This document shows, piece by piece, positions 1 to 10,119 of a DNA stretch of 20,000 nucleotides (position 1 is the first letter of the stretch; every line of letters starts with the position of its first letter). The translations under genes were made by a program, and so were the position numbers. Source of the DNA: Chrysomallon squamiferum (lineage: Eukaryota; Mollusca; Gastropoda; Neomphalida; Peltospiridae); assembly GCA_012295275.1 (NCBI GenBank), contig CM022670.1, positions 12,342,083 through 12,362,082 of the forward strand, given 5' to 3'. The notes below the pieces were generated by a model, which did not search any database, was not told the DNA's origin, and saw only the letters and a list, made by a program, of their open reading frames with translations.

Positions 1-567
1 TAAATTGCTGAGACGATAGTTGTTAGTCTTAATACTCAACAAAATCCTACTTGTAACAGTGACATTTGAGTTCTGAATATTAAATTACAGTGACTGTCGA
101 GATAACGTGTATAGTTTAAAGTTCAGTTTACTATGAAGACAGTTTCATGCACAGTGTAACTAATCAGTGTTAGAAGTTAATTGTTTTATTAATAATGTAG
201 TTCCACCGTCCCAGACTCCAAATTTACATATATAAAGAATATATATATTTTTTTTCAGTTGTTAACGCAGTGTATTGAAATATTAATATCTGCTATTAAC
301 TTTGCTGATCTGTTTTTCGTTGCATTCCTTTTCAGAAGGGCCACGTAATAATTGGTTTCATTTAAAGATAATTTCCGTTCTTCTTCTTTTCTTTTAGCTT
401 TGTTTCCTGGATCAGGAAATAAATAATTATATTTTTGTAACATATTTTCGTTCCGGTATAACATTCCCCCACTTTTTTCGTTCATTTCCGTTTTCATTTA
501 TTGCTTCTTTTACCTCCTTTTCCTTTATTCCTTGTTAATGAACGCTTTGATATATTAACTTGTAGCA

Positions 568-770
568 CCACCTCAAATACTATTACTACTAAAGTTACTA
601 CTCTACTGTTGCTGCTATTACTGCCAGCACTACCAGAGATATTATTACTATGCTTTGAAACTGCTTTTACAATTAGTACTGCTGCTGCTATAACATAGCT
701 ATACTGCTGCTACGACTACTACTACTGCTACTGCTACTACTACTACTACTACTACTATTACTGCTAGAAT
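568..770 (+). repeat. Imperfect (CTA/CTG)n trinucleotide region
   Basis: ACT, ACC and CTG triplets are interspersed from about 568, becoming a purer CTA/CTG run at about 699-768. It is a degenerate trinucleotide microsatellite. The open frame across it is Leu/Thr/Ala-rich and is explained by the repeat. Confidence 0.8.
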
Positions 771-1032
771 ATCAATTTATACTAATATTACTACAATTTA
801 TAGAATGTCATTTAATAACTAATTGAAATTCGATAGGCTACCTTTTCACATCTCATTTTTTCTGCAATTACTCAAATAGTAATGATGTAAAATTATCAGT
901 TCATAAGCCACCCTCCCATATTTCTCATAAAGTATATTTCCACCTCTGACACTGTGTACATCAAACGTATTCTCTCAGCCCATCCATTCATGAATTTATC
1001 CAGAATCAAGCATCGATTCTTTCCTCCCTCGC

Positions 1033-1092
1033 ATCGTACGTCCACTATTAATTCATCCATTCATTCATTCATCCTTCCATCCTTCCATGTGA
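1033..1092 (+). repeat. Imperfect CATT/CATC/CTTC tetranucleotide patch
   Basis: Successive ATTCATCC, ATTCATTC and TCCTTCCATCCTTCC motifs run through this interval. It is a short diverged tetranucleotide microsatellite. Confidence 0.65.
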
Positions 1093-1108
1093 GATGGGAA
1101 ATATATAA

Positions 1109-1169
1109 TTGTATGGGTGTGTTTGCCTGTGTGTAGATGTGTGCGTATGTGCGTGTGCGTGTGTGTTTA
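1109..1169 (+). repeat. TG-rich imperfect dinucleotide tract
   Basis: The interval is dominated by TG steps broken by TATG, GCCTG and GCG variants. It is an aged (TG)n microsatellite. Confidence 0.65.
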
Positions 1170-1241
1170 TAAATGAGAAAGGAAAAAAATGAGAATAAAG
1201 ACAAAAGGAGAGTAAGGAAAAAATATAGAGAAAGAGAAAGT

Positions 1242-1453
<212 letters not shown>

Positions 1454-2185
1454 TAATATCTCTGCTTTTATAAATGCTAAAAGGTTAAACGATTTCTTTA
1501 AATGTAACCAGACAGTAGAACTTTCTCATACGAATTTAAATCCATCAATGACTCTGTGATCTGGATTACTTCTCCAGTATATGAGCGGGACCTCGCTTAA
1601 CCTAGACATCCCCTGGACAGTAGTTTTTTTTTCTACAACTCTGATGGATCTTTGTGCTAAGTGTGGCGCCTGTAATTCATGTACTTGTATAAATATGATT
1701 ACACACCGAGGCTGACTGCAGTCATTTTCTCTCATCAGGTTAAAACCACGTCTCTCTTTCCACATCACTGGTTTGTCTCGTTAGGCAACCACACGAAGGA
1801 TAATCCACTTCTGTCTCACTTTCTTTTTGAGTTGGCGGATCTCTGAATAAACTGTCTGCTTCGTTTAGTTTGCCTTATATACCCAGTATATCACCTCATA
1901 TATCTACATCTTTTACTTTAAAAAACAAAAATCTCTATAAAGGTTTTTTTTTGTATATATATTTTTTTGTCTGTTCAAAAAATCCATTACAGATTTTAGT
2001 ATTAAAGGTAAAAAAGAGTGTTGCAATAATATTAGAGACCAGATCCTGTTAAATCTTGTATTGTAGACTAAGGCTGCTAGTTCAAATCATAATACTGGAA
2101 AAAATGGTGCTGCTTGAAATTAACAATGATACAAGCACTGTTTTATAAACACCCTTTGCGTAGATAAAAATAACCGTATCTGGAT

Positions 2186-2240
2186 ATGTATGTTTGTATG
2201 TGTATTTATGTATGTATATATATATATACACAGACACACA

Positions 2241-2336
<96 letters not shown>
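2186..2336 (+). repeat. Compound TATG - TA - (CA)n - (GA)39 microsatellite
   Basis: TATG/TTTG variants occupy about 2186-2214, TA steps 2215-2228, CA from 2229 to 2258 with one GA interruption, and pure GA 2259-2336 (39 units). Four repeat types are joined without a gap. The frames across it (Ser-Leu, Val-Cys, Thr-His, Arg-Glu) are repeat translations. Confidence 0.95.
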
Positions 2337-2338
<2 letters not shown>

Positions 2339-2745
2339 GATCTGCATAAAGGTTTGGTCTTAGATTAAAAAAAAGGACAAAAAGAAAAGGAAAATATGCC
2401 ATATGGAAAAATGTACAGGTCACCGTGGAGAGAGCTTTACCACAACACTTTTGTCTTTTCAATCATTGTGGAAGTTGCCTTCCTAGTTAACGTAATTATA
2501 AAAATATAATTATGTATTTAGGCTGATTGCCATCTTTAAGTGTCATCCAATTGCACCTCGCTTTTCGTTCCGCTTCGCTTATTTTCCTCATTTAATTCTC
2601 ACACGAAGAATAATTTCATTTAGTCTTCTTCGCGTTATCTTCACAGAACTTAGAACTAATTCAGCTATTGCACTGAACCATGGTTATATCTGTCTTGGCA
2701 TATTTCATTAAGTAACAGTTTTGATATCTATGTTTGCCTGAATGT

Positions 2746-2823
2746 GTATGCGTGCGTACGAATGTATGTATATATGTACGTAACTATGAATTTATGTATG
2801 TTTGTGTTTGTGTGTGTGTGTGT
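2746..2823 (+). repeat. TATG/TG microsatellite
   Basis: GTATG, GTACG and GTATATATG motifs lead into a short TTTGTG and (TG) run ending at about 2823. It is diverged except at its 3' end. Confidence 0.75.
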
Positions 2824-2873
2824 TGCCACGCTAAAACTGTAGAAACATACATATTCAAATAAATACAAAAATG

Positions 2874-2891
2874 AAAAAAAAAAAAAAAAAA
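2874..2891 (+). repeat. Poly(A) run
   Basis: An uninterrupted A run of about 18 bases. No flanking target-site duplication or retroelement body was recognised. Confidence 0.8.
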
Positions 2892-3740
2892 TATTCGTAG
2901 ATTGTGTATGTACATAATTCCTAAACATTGTGAAAATTAACGGAAAAGCAACAATTTTTATTTTTCGAACTTCACTCTGTGACCCAGTTTATCTTATTAA
3001 CTAAACCCATAATCAATATCGAACCATCTCCCATTTAGAAATATAAAAATAAGAAAGAGAAAGAAAGAAAAAAAATTATAATAAGAACCGGAAGGAAAAC
3101 AAAAAAGACTCATTCATGAAAACGTAGAAATTACTGAATTAATTTTGCGTTAACCAAATTTCTACAAAAAGGTCACCGAGTTTAACATTTCTTCCACTGT
3201 TGATACACCCTGCAATTTGTTCTTCTCGGAGCCTTGTTAGCATTCTTGTAGAGCAGCGTCCTCTCTCCAGAGAGACATGAAAACAATGAAATCTCGTCGA
3301 GTTGACCACGAGGGTTATAATGGAACCAATGCAAGAGACAGCGGTTTGCGATTGGGTGACTATAAATTGGAAATTAAAAATCTCGTTTAGTCTTTGTTAT
3401 AACAAACCTTAAGACCACAGTGTGTTGGCCGCGGTGATCAGAACACATGATGGCAATGCTAAATGCAGTGCATGTAAAGAAATCAAAAGGAAGTTTATTT
3501 GATGATATACCTTAGGACATTGTCAAGTTATTGTTATATTTGATGTAATTGCAGTGTTATAAGTTTGAAGTGAAATTCAGTGTTTTCTTTTTCTTAATTA
3601 ATATGCAAAGAGTTTAGTTTAGTTAAACTCGAGACTAGCAGACTTATTTATATGAATTGATATATACGTACATACGTACATAGGTTTTTATCAACCGGCC
3701 AACATATAATTATGTTAGATCATTAATATGGGTTCGTACG

Positions 3741-3845
3741 TTCATACATTCATATATATACACACGCACACACATGCACACACACACATATACATGTAAA
3801 TGTGCATATATACGCAGACATACAGAAATACGTGTACTTATAAGC
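3741..3845 (+). repeat. CA/CATA imperfect microsatellite
   Basis: CATA, TA and (CA) motifs are mixed, purest at about 3760-3790. The minus-strand open frame here is Tyr/Val/Cys-rich because of the repeat. Confidence 0.75.
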
Positions 3846-4257
3846 GCACACAAGACATACAACGGTATATATACTTTAAAATTAATTAAAACAGGCTCAT
3901 ACAGAATTATATCGAATAACATAACATATCGAAAATGAAAATAAAATAGAATAGAATAAACATTTAACACATTTTGAAACTGGATGTCAGTACAGAAAAG
4001 TACTTTATTAAGCTCCGGGCTAATTTTTCAATGACATTTAGGTTCACCCATTCACTGCAACATCATAATGCCAGAGTTCAGCGAAAAGAGATAGGATCTT
4101 ACGTAACACAAAATTAGAATAAAAAATCAGAAGAAGAAGACATTATTTATTATTGATAAAAAATCTACACACTATTCCATGATGCGCATATATCTGCATC
4201 AATATATATATCTACTAAGATAGATATATATACTCACGTGTATTTTTTTGGTGTCTA

Positions 4258-4291
4258 TATGCATGATATATGTGTCTGTGTGTGTGTGTAT
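4258..4291 (+). repeat. Short TATG/(TG)n tract
   Basis: ATATGCATGATATATG leads into a short (TG) run ending in TATC. A minor microsatellite. Confidence 0.65.
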
Positions 4292-4513
4292 CATACACAA
4301 CTTTTGATAGGTCTACAATTTAGCTCCAGTTTCTCTCATTACTGATTCACAAACACAACGTTGTAGAAGAAAGATGATAAATATGATCAATGTGAAATGT
4401 CATTATTTGCCAAAGGTTGTTTGAGAAATGCTGCTGGCTCATCTTGGAATAGGTCAGCTTCAGTCTATATTTCTTCTACGATAATTATGTTGATGACGAT
4501 GATAATAATACCA

Positions 4514-4530
4514 ACAACAACAACAACAAC
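4514..4530 (+). repeat. (CAA)n microsatellite
   Basis: A short run of CAA triplets, preceded by GATGATAATAATAC triplet-like sequence from about 4494. Confidence 0.75.
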
Positions 4531-4817
4531 GTATTATATGAACTTTTTAAAAAGAATAAAATAGACTGACAAATGTATAAGGACTAAAACGAAGCACAGA
4601 TGCAAAAACGTAATGAAGGGATGACTGCCGCAGTATATAAGTTTTGTTAGATTCTTATTTCACGAGATTTTTATTTTAAATATACAGTTTAGAAATTTTC
4701 CCATTAACAGTTTAAATTTAAATATTATCGATGTAATATTTTTGTATTCCTTATTAACTAAATATTTATGTAATTAATTATAATTTTAAACATATAACGA
4801 TCTATTCGGTGTTATTC

Positions 4818-4839
4818 TTTTCTTTTCTTTTCTTTTCTT
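4818..4839 (+). repeat. (TTTTC)4 pentanucleotide
   Basis: TCTTTTCTTTTCTTTTCTTT is a clean pentanucleotide run with about four units. Confidence 0.8.
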
Positions 4840-5625
4840 CAATAGTATGTTCTTCCAGATATATATATATATATATTTTTAATTTACAAATTCACATTTT
4901 CATCCAGTTCGTTTATATCGTTCATTTCTGAGGTTTATGAATGTTTAGATAATGTTCATCTTACTTAACATTTAAATACATTTTACTTTAACTGCTTCTT
5001 AAAATAATAATTAAATGAAAGGAAGCTTGAAAGCGTCAAACTTTGTTTCGAATTCAATTTTTTTTTTTTTGATCACGTATAATGATTTATGAAAGAGAGA
5101 ATTCGCTACAGTAGTACATTGCCTAATATCTCAGGAAAAATATTTTGTATATATGCTTTCTCAACCATGAAAATGCAAAAGACAGTAAATCATCTTACAT
5201 ATATATCAGACAAAAACACTACATCAAGCCATCTTTTATATATGTTTCTTAGACATACACAGAAAACAAACCCCCCAAAACATTCCCACCCTAAAAAAAC
5301 AGCAAGCTTATATATATTTTTTATAGACACGAAGACATATGCAATTGCAAGCCAGCTTGGATAATTGTATGCGTTTTTCCCACACACGACTGCGAGAGTA
5401 TTCATGATGTGAATCTTTCGTGTAACCCGTAACTTCTCACTGACGTCCTGCAAGCAGCAAGCGACATGTTGCGCTCACTAAACTGTTTAGGAAGTAAATT
5501 TCGTCCACAGCATTCTCAAATTACCTCTTGATTAATTTTGGCAGGTTTCTCACAATCTTTCTGCATTTTCAATTCGACTAATCGAGTTTCTTCTCGGGGG
5601 ACTTAGTGTTCTGGTTGGCTGGTGT

Positions 5626-5649
5626 TAATATCTCCAGGGTGAGATATTA
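5626..5649 (+). repeat. Perfect 9-bp inverted repeat with 6-base loop
   Basis: TAATATCTC at 5626-5634 is the exact reverse complement of GAGATATTA at 5641-5649, separated by CAGGGT. It could be a hairpin in the intron RNA or a palindromic protein site. It does not sit in a microsatellite. No function is assigned. Confidence 0.6.
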
Positions 5650-5757
5650 CGGGAAATGGCCTCTGGTGTAATAAGCTGAATATTTTCTAACAACTGACCA
5701 TCACGCTAAACATGCTTTTAGTTGTAGGTAACATGGAATTTGGAGTAATTATGACGT

Positions 5758-5760
<3 letters not shown>

Positions 5761-5844
<84 letters not shown>
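5761..5844 (+). repeat. (AAT)n joined head-to-head to (ATT)n
   Basis: AAT triplets fill 5761 to about 5810 and switch without spacer to ATT triplets from about 5811 to 5844. The two halves are mutually complementary, so the block is a perfect long inverted repeat of about 30 bp per arm. Confidence 0.95.
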
Positions 5845-6108
5845 GTTAAATTTGTTGTAATTTTACCAAAATGTTTTTATTTATTTTCTCTCACTCAGTA
5901 TCTGCTTTAGTTTATTTCATCCTGACTTTCTATGCATCGCTTTACCAATAGTTCTGTCTATAATTATAATTATACATTTCATCTGTCTCTGACTTAATTA
6001 AAGACAATGAACGCAACGTTATCGAATTTTTCATTCATTTTCATTTTATAATTCATGAGGTAACCAAATTAATTTATTTCTTGCAAAATTTAACACCTGT
6101 ATCGTTTT

Positions 6109-6110
<2 letters not shown>

Positions 6111-6196
<86 letters not shown>
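6111..6196 (+). repeat. (CT)43 microsatellite
   Basis: A pure alternating CT tract of 86 bases, 660 bp upstream of the receptor exon. It is complementary to the (GA)n tracts in both flanking introns. Confidence 0.97.
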
Positions 6197-6198
<2 letters not shown>

Positions 6199-6659
6199 AT
6201 TTCATTCTCATACATGCCCTTTTCCTTATTACTTATTTAGCTACTCTTTATTCAGATGTAATATTTACATTTTTATCTACATACATATCATCTATTTGTT
6301 TATTCTTCTTCAAAGGGAATACATATTTTTCCCATAAGTCATGCTGTTTCTACTGCGTTATCTTCCCGTTTAAACCAATGCAGTATAACTGCTCTGCCAA
6401 AAAAAAAAAAAGATTTATATGTGCTTTCCTGGCTGTAGACTATAAAACAATCATTTGTGCTACTGCAGGAGAGTGGAAACAGTGAGTTTCCTTATATTAT
6501 AAACCCTAAATAATTAATATTAAAGACACATCCTAAAATATATAATGTTTGAGAGTAGCCCTTTAACTACTTGGTCAGCGATTCGCAAACAAAAAGAGCG
6601 TGAAATAGATTTCGATTATACTTCGTATGACTGCTTAACAAGACAAATGTGGAAACAGT

Positions 6660-6715
6660 GGTGTGATTTGAACCCGAGGATTATAAAAATGGCCGTCATC
6701 AGCCTCATTGTGTAA
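6660..6715 (-). mobile_element. Possible degenerate tRNA-derived SINE trace
   Basis: Read on the minus strand, 6674-6665 gives GGTTCAAATC, close to a Pol III B box, preceded by TCG as in many tRNA-derived SINE heads. A weak A-box-like GAGGCTGATGACGG lies just upstream at about 6706-6693. The spacing is short, the T-arm does not pair well, and no tail or target duplication was seen. A chance match is quite possible. Confidence 0.22.
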
Positions 6716-6797
6716 TCATCATATTTATACAAGTATATGAAATACAGCGTCCCACCTAGCATGAAAATAATGTATCAAATTTTTCATCATCAATTGT

Positions 6798-6852
6798 TGT
6801 TTTTTTTGTTTTTTTTGAAGTGATTATTTTTGTTTTGTTCTCTAAATTTCAG
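6798..6852 (+). promoter_or_regulatory. Splice acceptor region upstream of the receptor exon
   Basis: T-rich runs at about 6798-6815 and 6826-6850 lead into AAATTTCAG, with the AG at 6851-6852. This is a normal polypyrimidine tract and 3' splice site. Purines at 6816-6822 interrupt it, so the functional tract is probably the second run. The exact branch-point adenine cannot be fixed by eye. Confidence 0.72.
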
Positions 6853-7011
6853 GCGCCATCTTTGACCGCCATTCTGTTCAGGTAAGGACAGCCTACCGCT
6901 ATGAAGTTCACAAATACAAGCGAGCTTACTCTCACGCCTATCGCTTCGAACTCAACGATAATTGGACATCAGTTCTTGACGTCACGGACAGCTTCGCAGT
7001 CAGCAATGCAC
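6853..7011 (+). CDS. GRIA-like: Internal exon of an AMPA-type ionotropic glutamate receptor, start of the amino-terminal domain
   Basis: AMPA receptors are tetrameric glutamate-gated cation channels at excitatory synapses; their extracellular amino-terminal domain guides subunit assembly. This 159-bp stretch is open in one frame between a TTTCAG acceptor (AG at 6851-6852) and a GTGAGT donor starting at 7012. It begins with two bases of a split codon and ends with one (C), so both introns are phase 1 and the exon is frame-symmetric. The 52 full codons start AIFDRHSVQVRTAYRYEVHK and end LDVTDSFAVSNA. From family knowledge, AMPA subunits begin their mature domain with a GGLF-type strand, then a helix, then a block that in GluA2 reads VANSFAVTNA and leads to a cysteine in the next exon. 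The same elements are in the same order here. The final split codon (C + two bases) would allow Leu or Arg before that cysteine. An N-W-T glycosylation sequon lies at exon residues 37-39. It is GC-rich against its introns. A kainate-type or other invertebrate iGluR is the main alternative; family-level confidence is higher than subtype. Confidence 0.82.
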
Positions 7012-7017
7012 GTGAGT
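7009..7017 (+). promoter_or_regulatory. Splice donor of the receptor exon
   Basis: The junction reads CAC|GTGAGT, with the cut after 7011. The intron side is a full GTGAGT consensus; the last exon base is C instead of the usual G. Use of this site keeps the reading frame symmetric (phase 1 in, phase 1 out) and ends the exon at the receptor block SFAVSNA, which supports it over the cryptic donor at 6882. Confidence 0.75.
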
Positions 7018-7175
7018 AGACATTAAAAAAAAAAAAAAACATTTTATATTAAACATTTTATTTCTAAGTTTATCATCACTGTGTAGCTATTGAAACATAA
7101 TCACAGCTCTTTTTTCTCATGTTTTTTTTTTTTTCTTTCTTTCATTTTTGTTGTGTTTTTTTACTTGGGTGTTAG

Positions 7176-7183
7176 TGACGTCA
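7176..7183. promoter_or_regulatory. CRE-like palindrome TGACGTCA in intron 2
   Basis: A perfect 8-bp cAMP response element core, 165 bp after the exon, with the extended form TGACGTCACG. An identical 10-mer lies in the exon at 6977-6986, where it encodes part of the receptor. CREB/ATF binding is inferred from the motif only. Confidence 0.3.
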
Positions 7184-7449
7184 CGAAAATAGCAGATTCC
7201 GTATATCATTAGAATTTTAATGGTGATTCTTTATTATTAGCAAAGTTTGTATCGATTGAAAAAATAAAATAATTATTTGGAAGGAAACTAATATTTCGTG
7301 TAATAATCAGAGATTTTAGTGGAAGTAATTTGAAAAGAAACTGAAATGTGATATAGTAATCCTGTTGTTTACACAATGCCACTGAAACCAGTCGTAAAGT
7401 GTTTCTACTGCCAAGCATATTTGTTAAGAATTAACATTTGTACTGAGGG

Positions 7450-7960
7450 AATTCTATCTATAATGTTATTTATTAGCAAGCATATTAAATATTGTCTAAA
7501 ATATTGCACTAGAATGTCAATTGTGTATCAAGAATGTTAGTTGATACTAATAAATATTCGTCTTGATTTTTGCTTAATACTAATATATTTATCTAGTATA
7601 TAAGTTAACATTAAAGCACATTTGTCTATAATGTTAGTTAATACTAACACAAATGAATATAGAATGTTTTTTGATACTAATATCTATTTAGAATGTTAGT
7701 TAAGAATAAGGCACATTTATCTATAATGCTAGTTAATACTAACAGCACATCTGTCTAGAATATTAACACTAAAGCACATTTATCTAGAATTGTGGTTAAT
7801 ATTGACACATAAGAATTGAAAATATTCGTTAATATTAACAACACATCTAGAATGTTAACATTAAGGTATGTATCAAGAATTTTGAAGTTACTAATCCTAA
7901 CACATCTATCTAAGGCATATTTATTCAGAATGTTAGTTATTGCTGAAACATTTTAAGATA
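7450..7960 (+). repeat. Diverged tandem array, unit about 32 bp
   Basis: Variants of GCACATTTATCTAGAATGTT followed by AGTTAATACTAA recur roughly every 30-45 bases, with at least a dozen recognisable pieces: for example near 7505, 7530, 7618, 7655, 7690, 7712, 7745, 7775, 7845 and 7920. Units are strongly mutated and unevenly spaced, as in an old minisatellite. Two copies preserve an internal hairpin, GTTAGT-TAAT-ACTAAC at 7633-7648 and a one-mismatch version at 7728-7743. No open frame runs through it. Confidence 0.72.
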
Positions 7961-8514
7961 ATAGTTAACAAAAAGGTATCAGTTTCGTCAAGAGAATTAT
8001 TTTACTAACTACAGAGGCATTTATAGTTCTTTTGATATTTTATGTTTTGAACATTCTCTCACAAAAAGGTGTCTGTAACTGCTAATAATAGCCAGTTCCA
8101 GTTTCCAAAGAGGTGTAAATCATCAAAGAAAAAAATAAGCTTGACAAAAAACCCCTCATTCTTAGCTATAGTGACCAAAGTGGAAAGAAAAAGAGAAAAA
8201 AAAAACCCTAATAGGAGTGAGATTAACAATTTAATACTTCCACTCGGTATTACGAATAATTACTCGTCATTTTTTTTCTTTCGTTTCGTTTTATCATTAT
8301 ACTAAAAAAAAAATTAAAAAAAAAAAATCCTTGGACACTAATTAATTGGCAAGATTTCTTTTTTAAATTCACTCAAATCATGAAGTATCGGGTTTTAAAG
8401 GATTCAAAGAATAATACGTGAAATCAATAAGAATTACAGTAAATGATCCACCAGTGATTAAATGAATACATGCCTTGAGATAAGATTTGTCTTTTTTGTA
8501 TTATCTGTTTATGT

Positions 8515-8593
8515 GTGAGTATGTATGTATGTAAATGTGTATGTGTATGTGTGGGAATGTGTATGTGTATGTGTGTGTGTGTATGTATGTATG

Positions 8594-8664
<71 letters not shown>

Positions 8665-8692
8665 ATGTATGTATGTATGTACGTACGTAAGT
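8515..8692 (+). repeat. TATG/TG - (TA)n - TATG microsatellite
   Basis: TATG and TGTG motifs at 8515-8592 lead into a TA tract at 8593-8660, broken once by TG near 8612. This is followed by TATG and TACG units to about 8692. All the open frames here, on both strands, are Ile-Tyr, Thr-His or Cys-Val repeat translations. Confidence 0.95.
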
Positions 8693-9118
8693 ATATGACG
8701 ATATATTTCTCCATTCTCTTTATGTGTATGTGTCTGTAATCGCGAGTGCTTGTATGCAAATGACATTTTTCAGAGAATTCAATATTTGAATAACAAATAA
8801 ATATTTTATTTATTAAATAAAAGTATTCCGTTGGTTCAGTTTTATTATTATTTTTTGTAATTTCTCTTTTAAATGTCATGAAGTATTATAAAACATGATT
8901 CGGCTTCAAGCTGTCAAACATGAAGTAATAAAAATTCATACGAAGTGAAAATGCTGATAAATTATTCAACGAGAAAGATTAATATTTTTCAAATTTAATC
9001 AAGAGAAATGGATGAAATATTTCATTTTTTTTTTTATATGTAGATATGACTCTGTGTCGTTTGTATTCAGACATCTGAAATATAAAGATGTATCCAATGA
9101 ACAGTCTGTGTGTGTTTG

Positions 9119-9121
<3 letters not shown>

Positions 9122-9165
<44 letters not shown>
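9122..9165 (+). repeat. (GA)22 microsatellite
   Basis: A pure alternating GA tract of 44 bases, preceded by a short TGTGTGTTTGTAT. It lies 2.1 kb downstream of the receptor exon and is complementary to the (CT)43 tract upstream of it. Confidence 0.96.
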
Positions 9166-9168
<3 letters not shown>

Positions 9169-9785
9169 ACTACTAGTTGCAAGATCAAAAACTTGAACAG
9201 AATCAGAGGGCTTATGTTTTGACAATTCCATTAATGTTATTGTTATCCTCACAAGAATTACGACATGCCGTCATGGCTGGAATACGCTGTGGCAGTATTC
9301 AGCTCTCGTTTTAAGACTTAATTTGCATCTTGCTACATGAAGTATTCCCGTAATTCGACAAACGTCTAAACGAAGTGTTCTTATTGATTTCACGATACAG
9401 AAGAAAACATTAACCTGATATACGCGATCAAAAACAAGGCAGCATTCATAAACTACAGCTTCTCAGTATTGACCAACATCAAAAAAAGAAGCTGATTAAT
9501 GGCAGCAATGTAAGTGTGATAGCATCAAGAGATTGCTGTTGTTCGGTTAATTTGCTGCTCAGATCGATGATTTGTAGCAACGAAAACATCACTGATATTA
9601 AAAATATAATCACGATGGAGAAGATTACGTGTGCCATAAAGACTGAAGAAAAAAACAACAAAATAATAGTGAAATAGACAAAAAATTTTTTAAATTTTAT
9701 TTCGGAAACATGTAATAAACGTTTTACCAGGTTTACGAAAATGAACTCGGTACTCTTCATAAGTATGTTATGTGAAACTTGATTG

Positions 9786-9873
9786 TATGATGATGATGGT
9801 AATGATGAATATGATGATTGTAATTATGTGTAATAATAATAATAATTGCAGTAGTAGTAGTAGTAATAGCGGC

Positions 9874-9908
<35 letters not shown>

Positions 9909-9935
9909 AAGTAGTAGTAGTAGAAGTAGTAGTAA
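9786..9935 (+). repeat. ATG/AAT/AGT trinucleotide array
   Basis: GATGAT triplets at about 9786-9818, AAT triplets at 9831-9846 and AGT triplets at 9849-9935 with GGC and AGA variants. Different triplets are joined in one tract. Frames across it read poly-Ser, poly-Met or poly-Thr and are not genes. Confidence 0.92.
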
Positions 9936-10103
9936 ACACTTAACATTAAATCATCTATACGTTGTTATTGCGTTTTACAAAGATTTCTCTGACGCAGTAG
10001 CAGCAGGCCTCGTATTACTTACTATATGTTAACATAATAACAATTCACAGCGAAAACTAAATCATTAAACGTGTTGAAACTGTGTAATTATGTGTAGGAC
10101 AGG

Positions 10104-10119
10104 AGTGTCTGGGGACACT
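10104..10119 (+). repeat. 6-bp inverted repeat AGTGTC / GACACT
   Basis: AGTGTC at 10104-10109 pairs exactly with GACACT at 10114-10119 across a TGGG loop. Short palindromes of this size are expected by chance in 20 kb; it is recorded because it is well formed and outside simple repeats. Confidence 0.35.

Noticed and set aside
1526-1768. 80-codon minus-strand frame of mixed composition
   Set aside because: No recognisable domain, no coding periodicity I could defend and no supporting splice signals.
2074-2096. B-box-like AGTTCAAATCAT on the plus strand
   Set aside because: No A box, T-arm pairing or SINE tail nearby; a 9-base match is expected by chance.
5190-5453. 87-codon minus-strand frame overlapping a 91-codon plus-strand frame
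   Set aside because: Opposite-strand overlap, no known motif, and Lys/Thr/Tyr-rich composition typical of AT-rich intron.
9479-9760. 93-codon minus-strand frame rich in Ile, Leu, Phe that looks like a membrane protein
   Set aside because: AT-rich DNA readily gives hydrophobic frames. No family motif, splice sites or start context was convincing.
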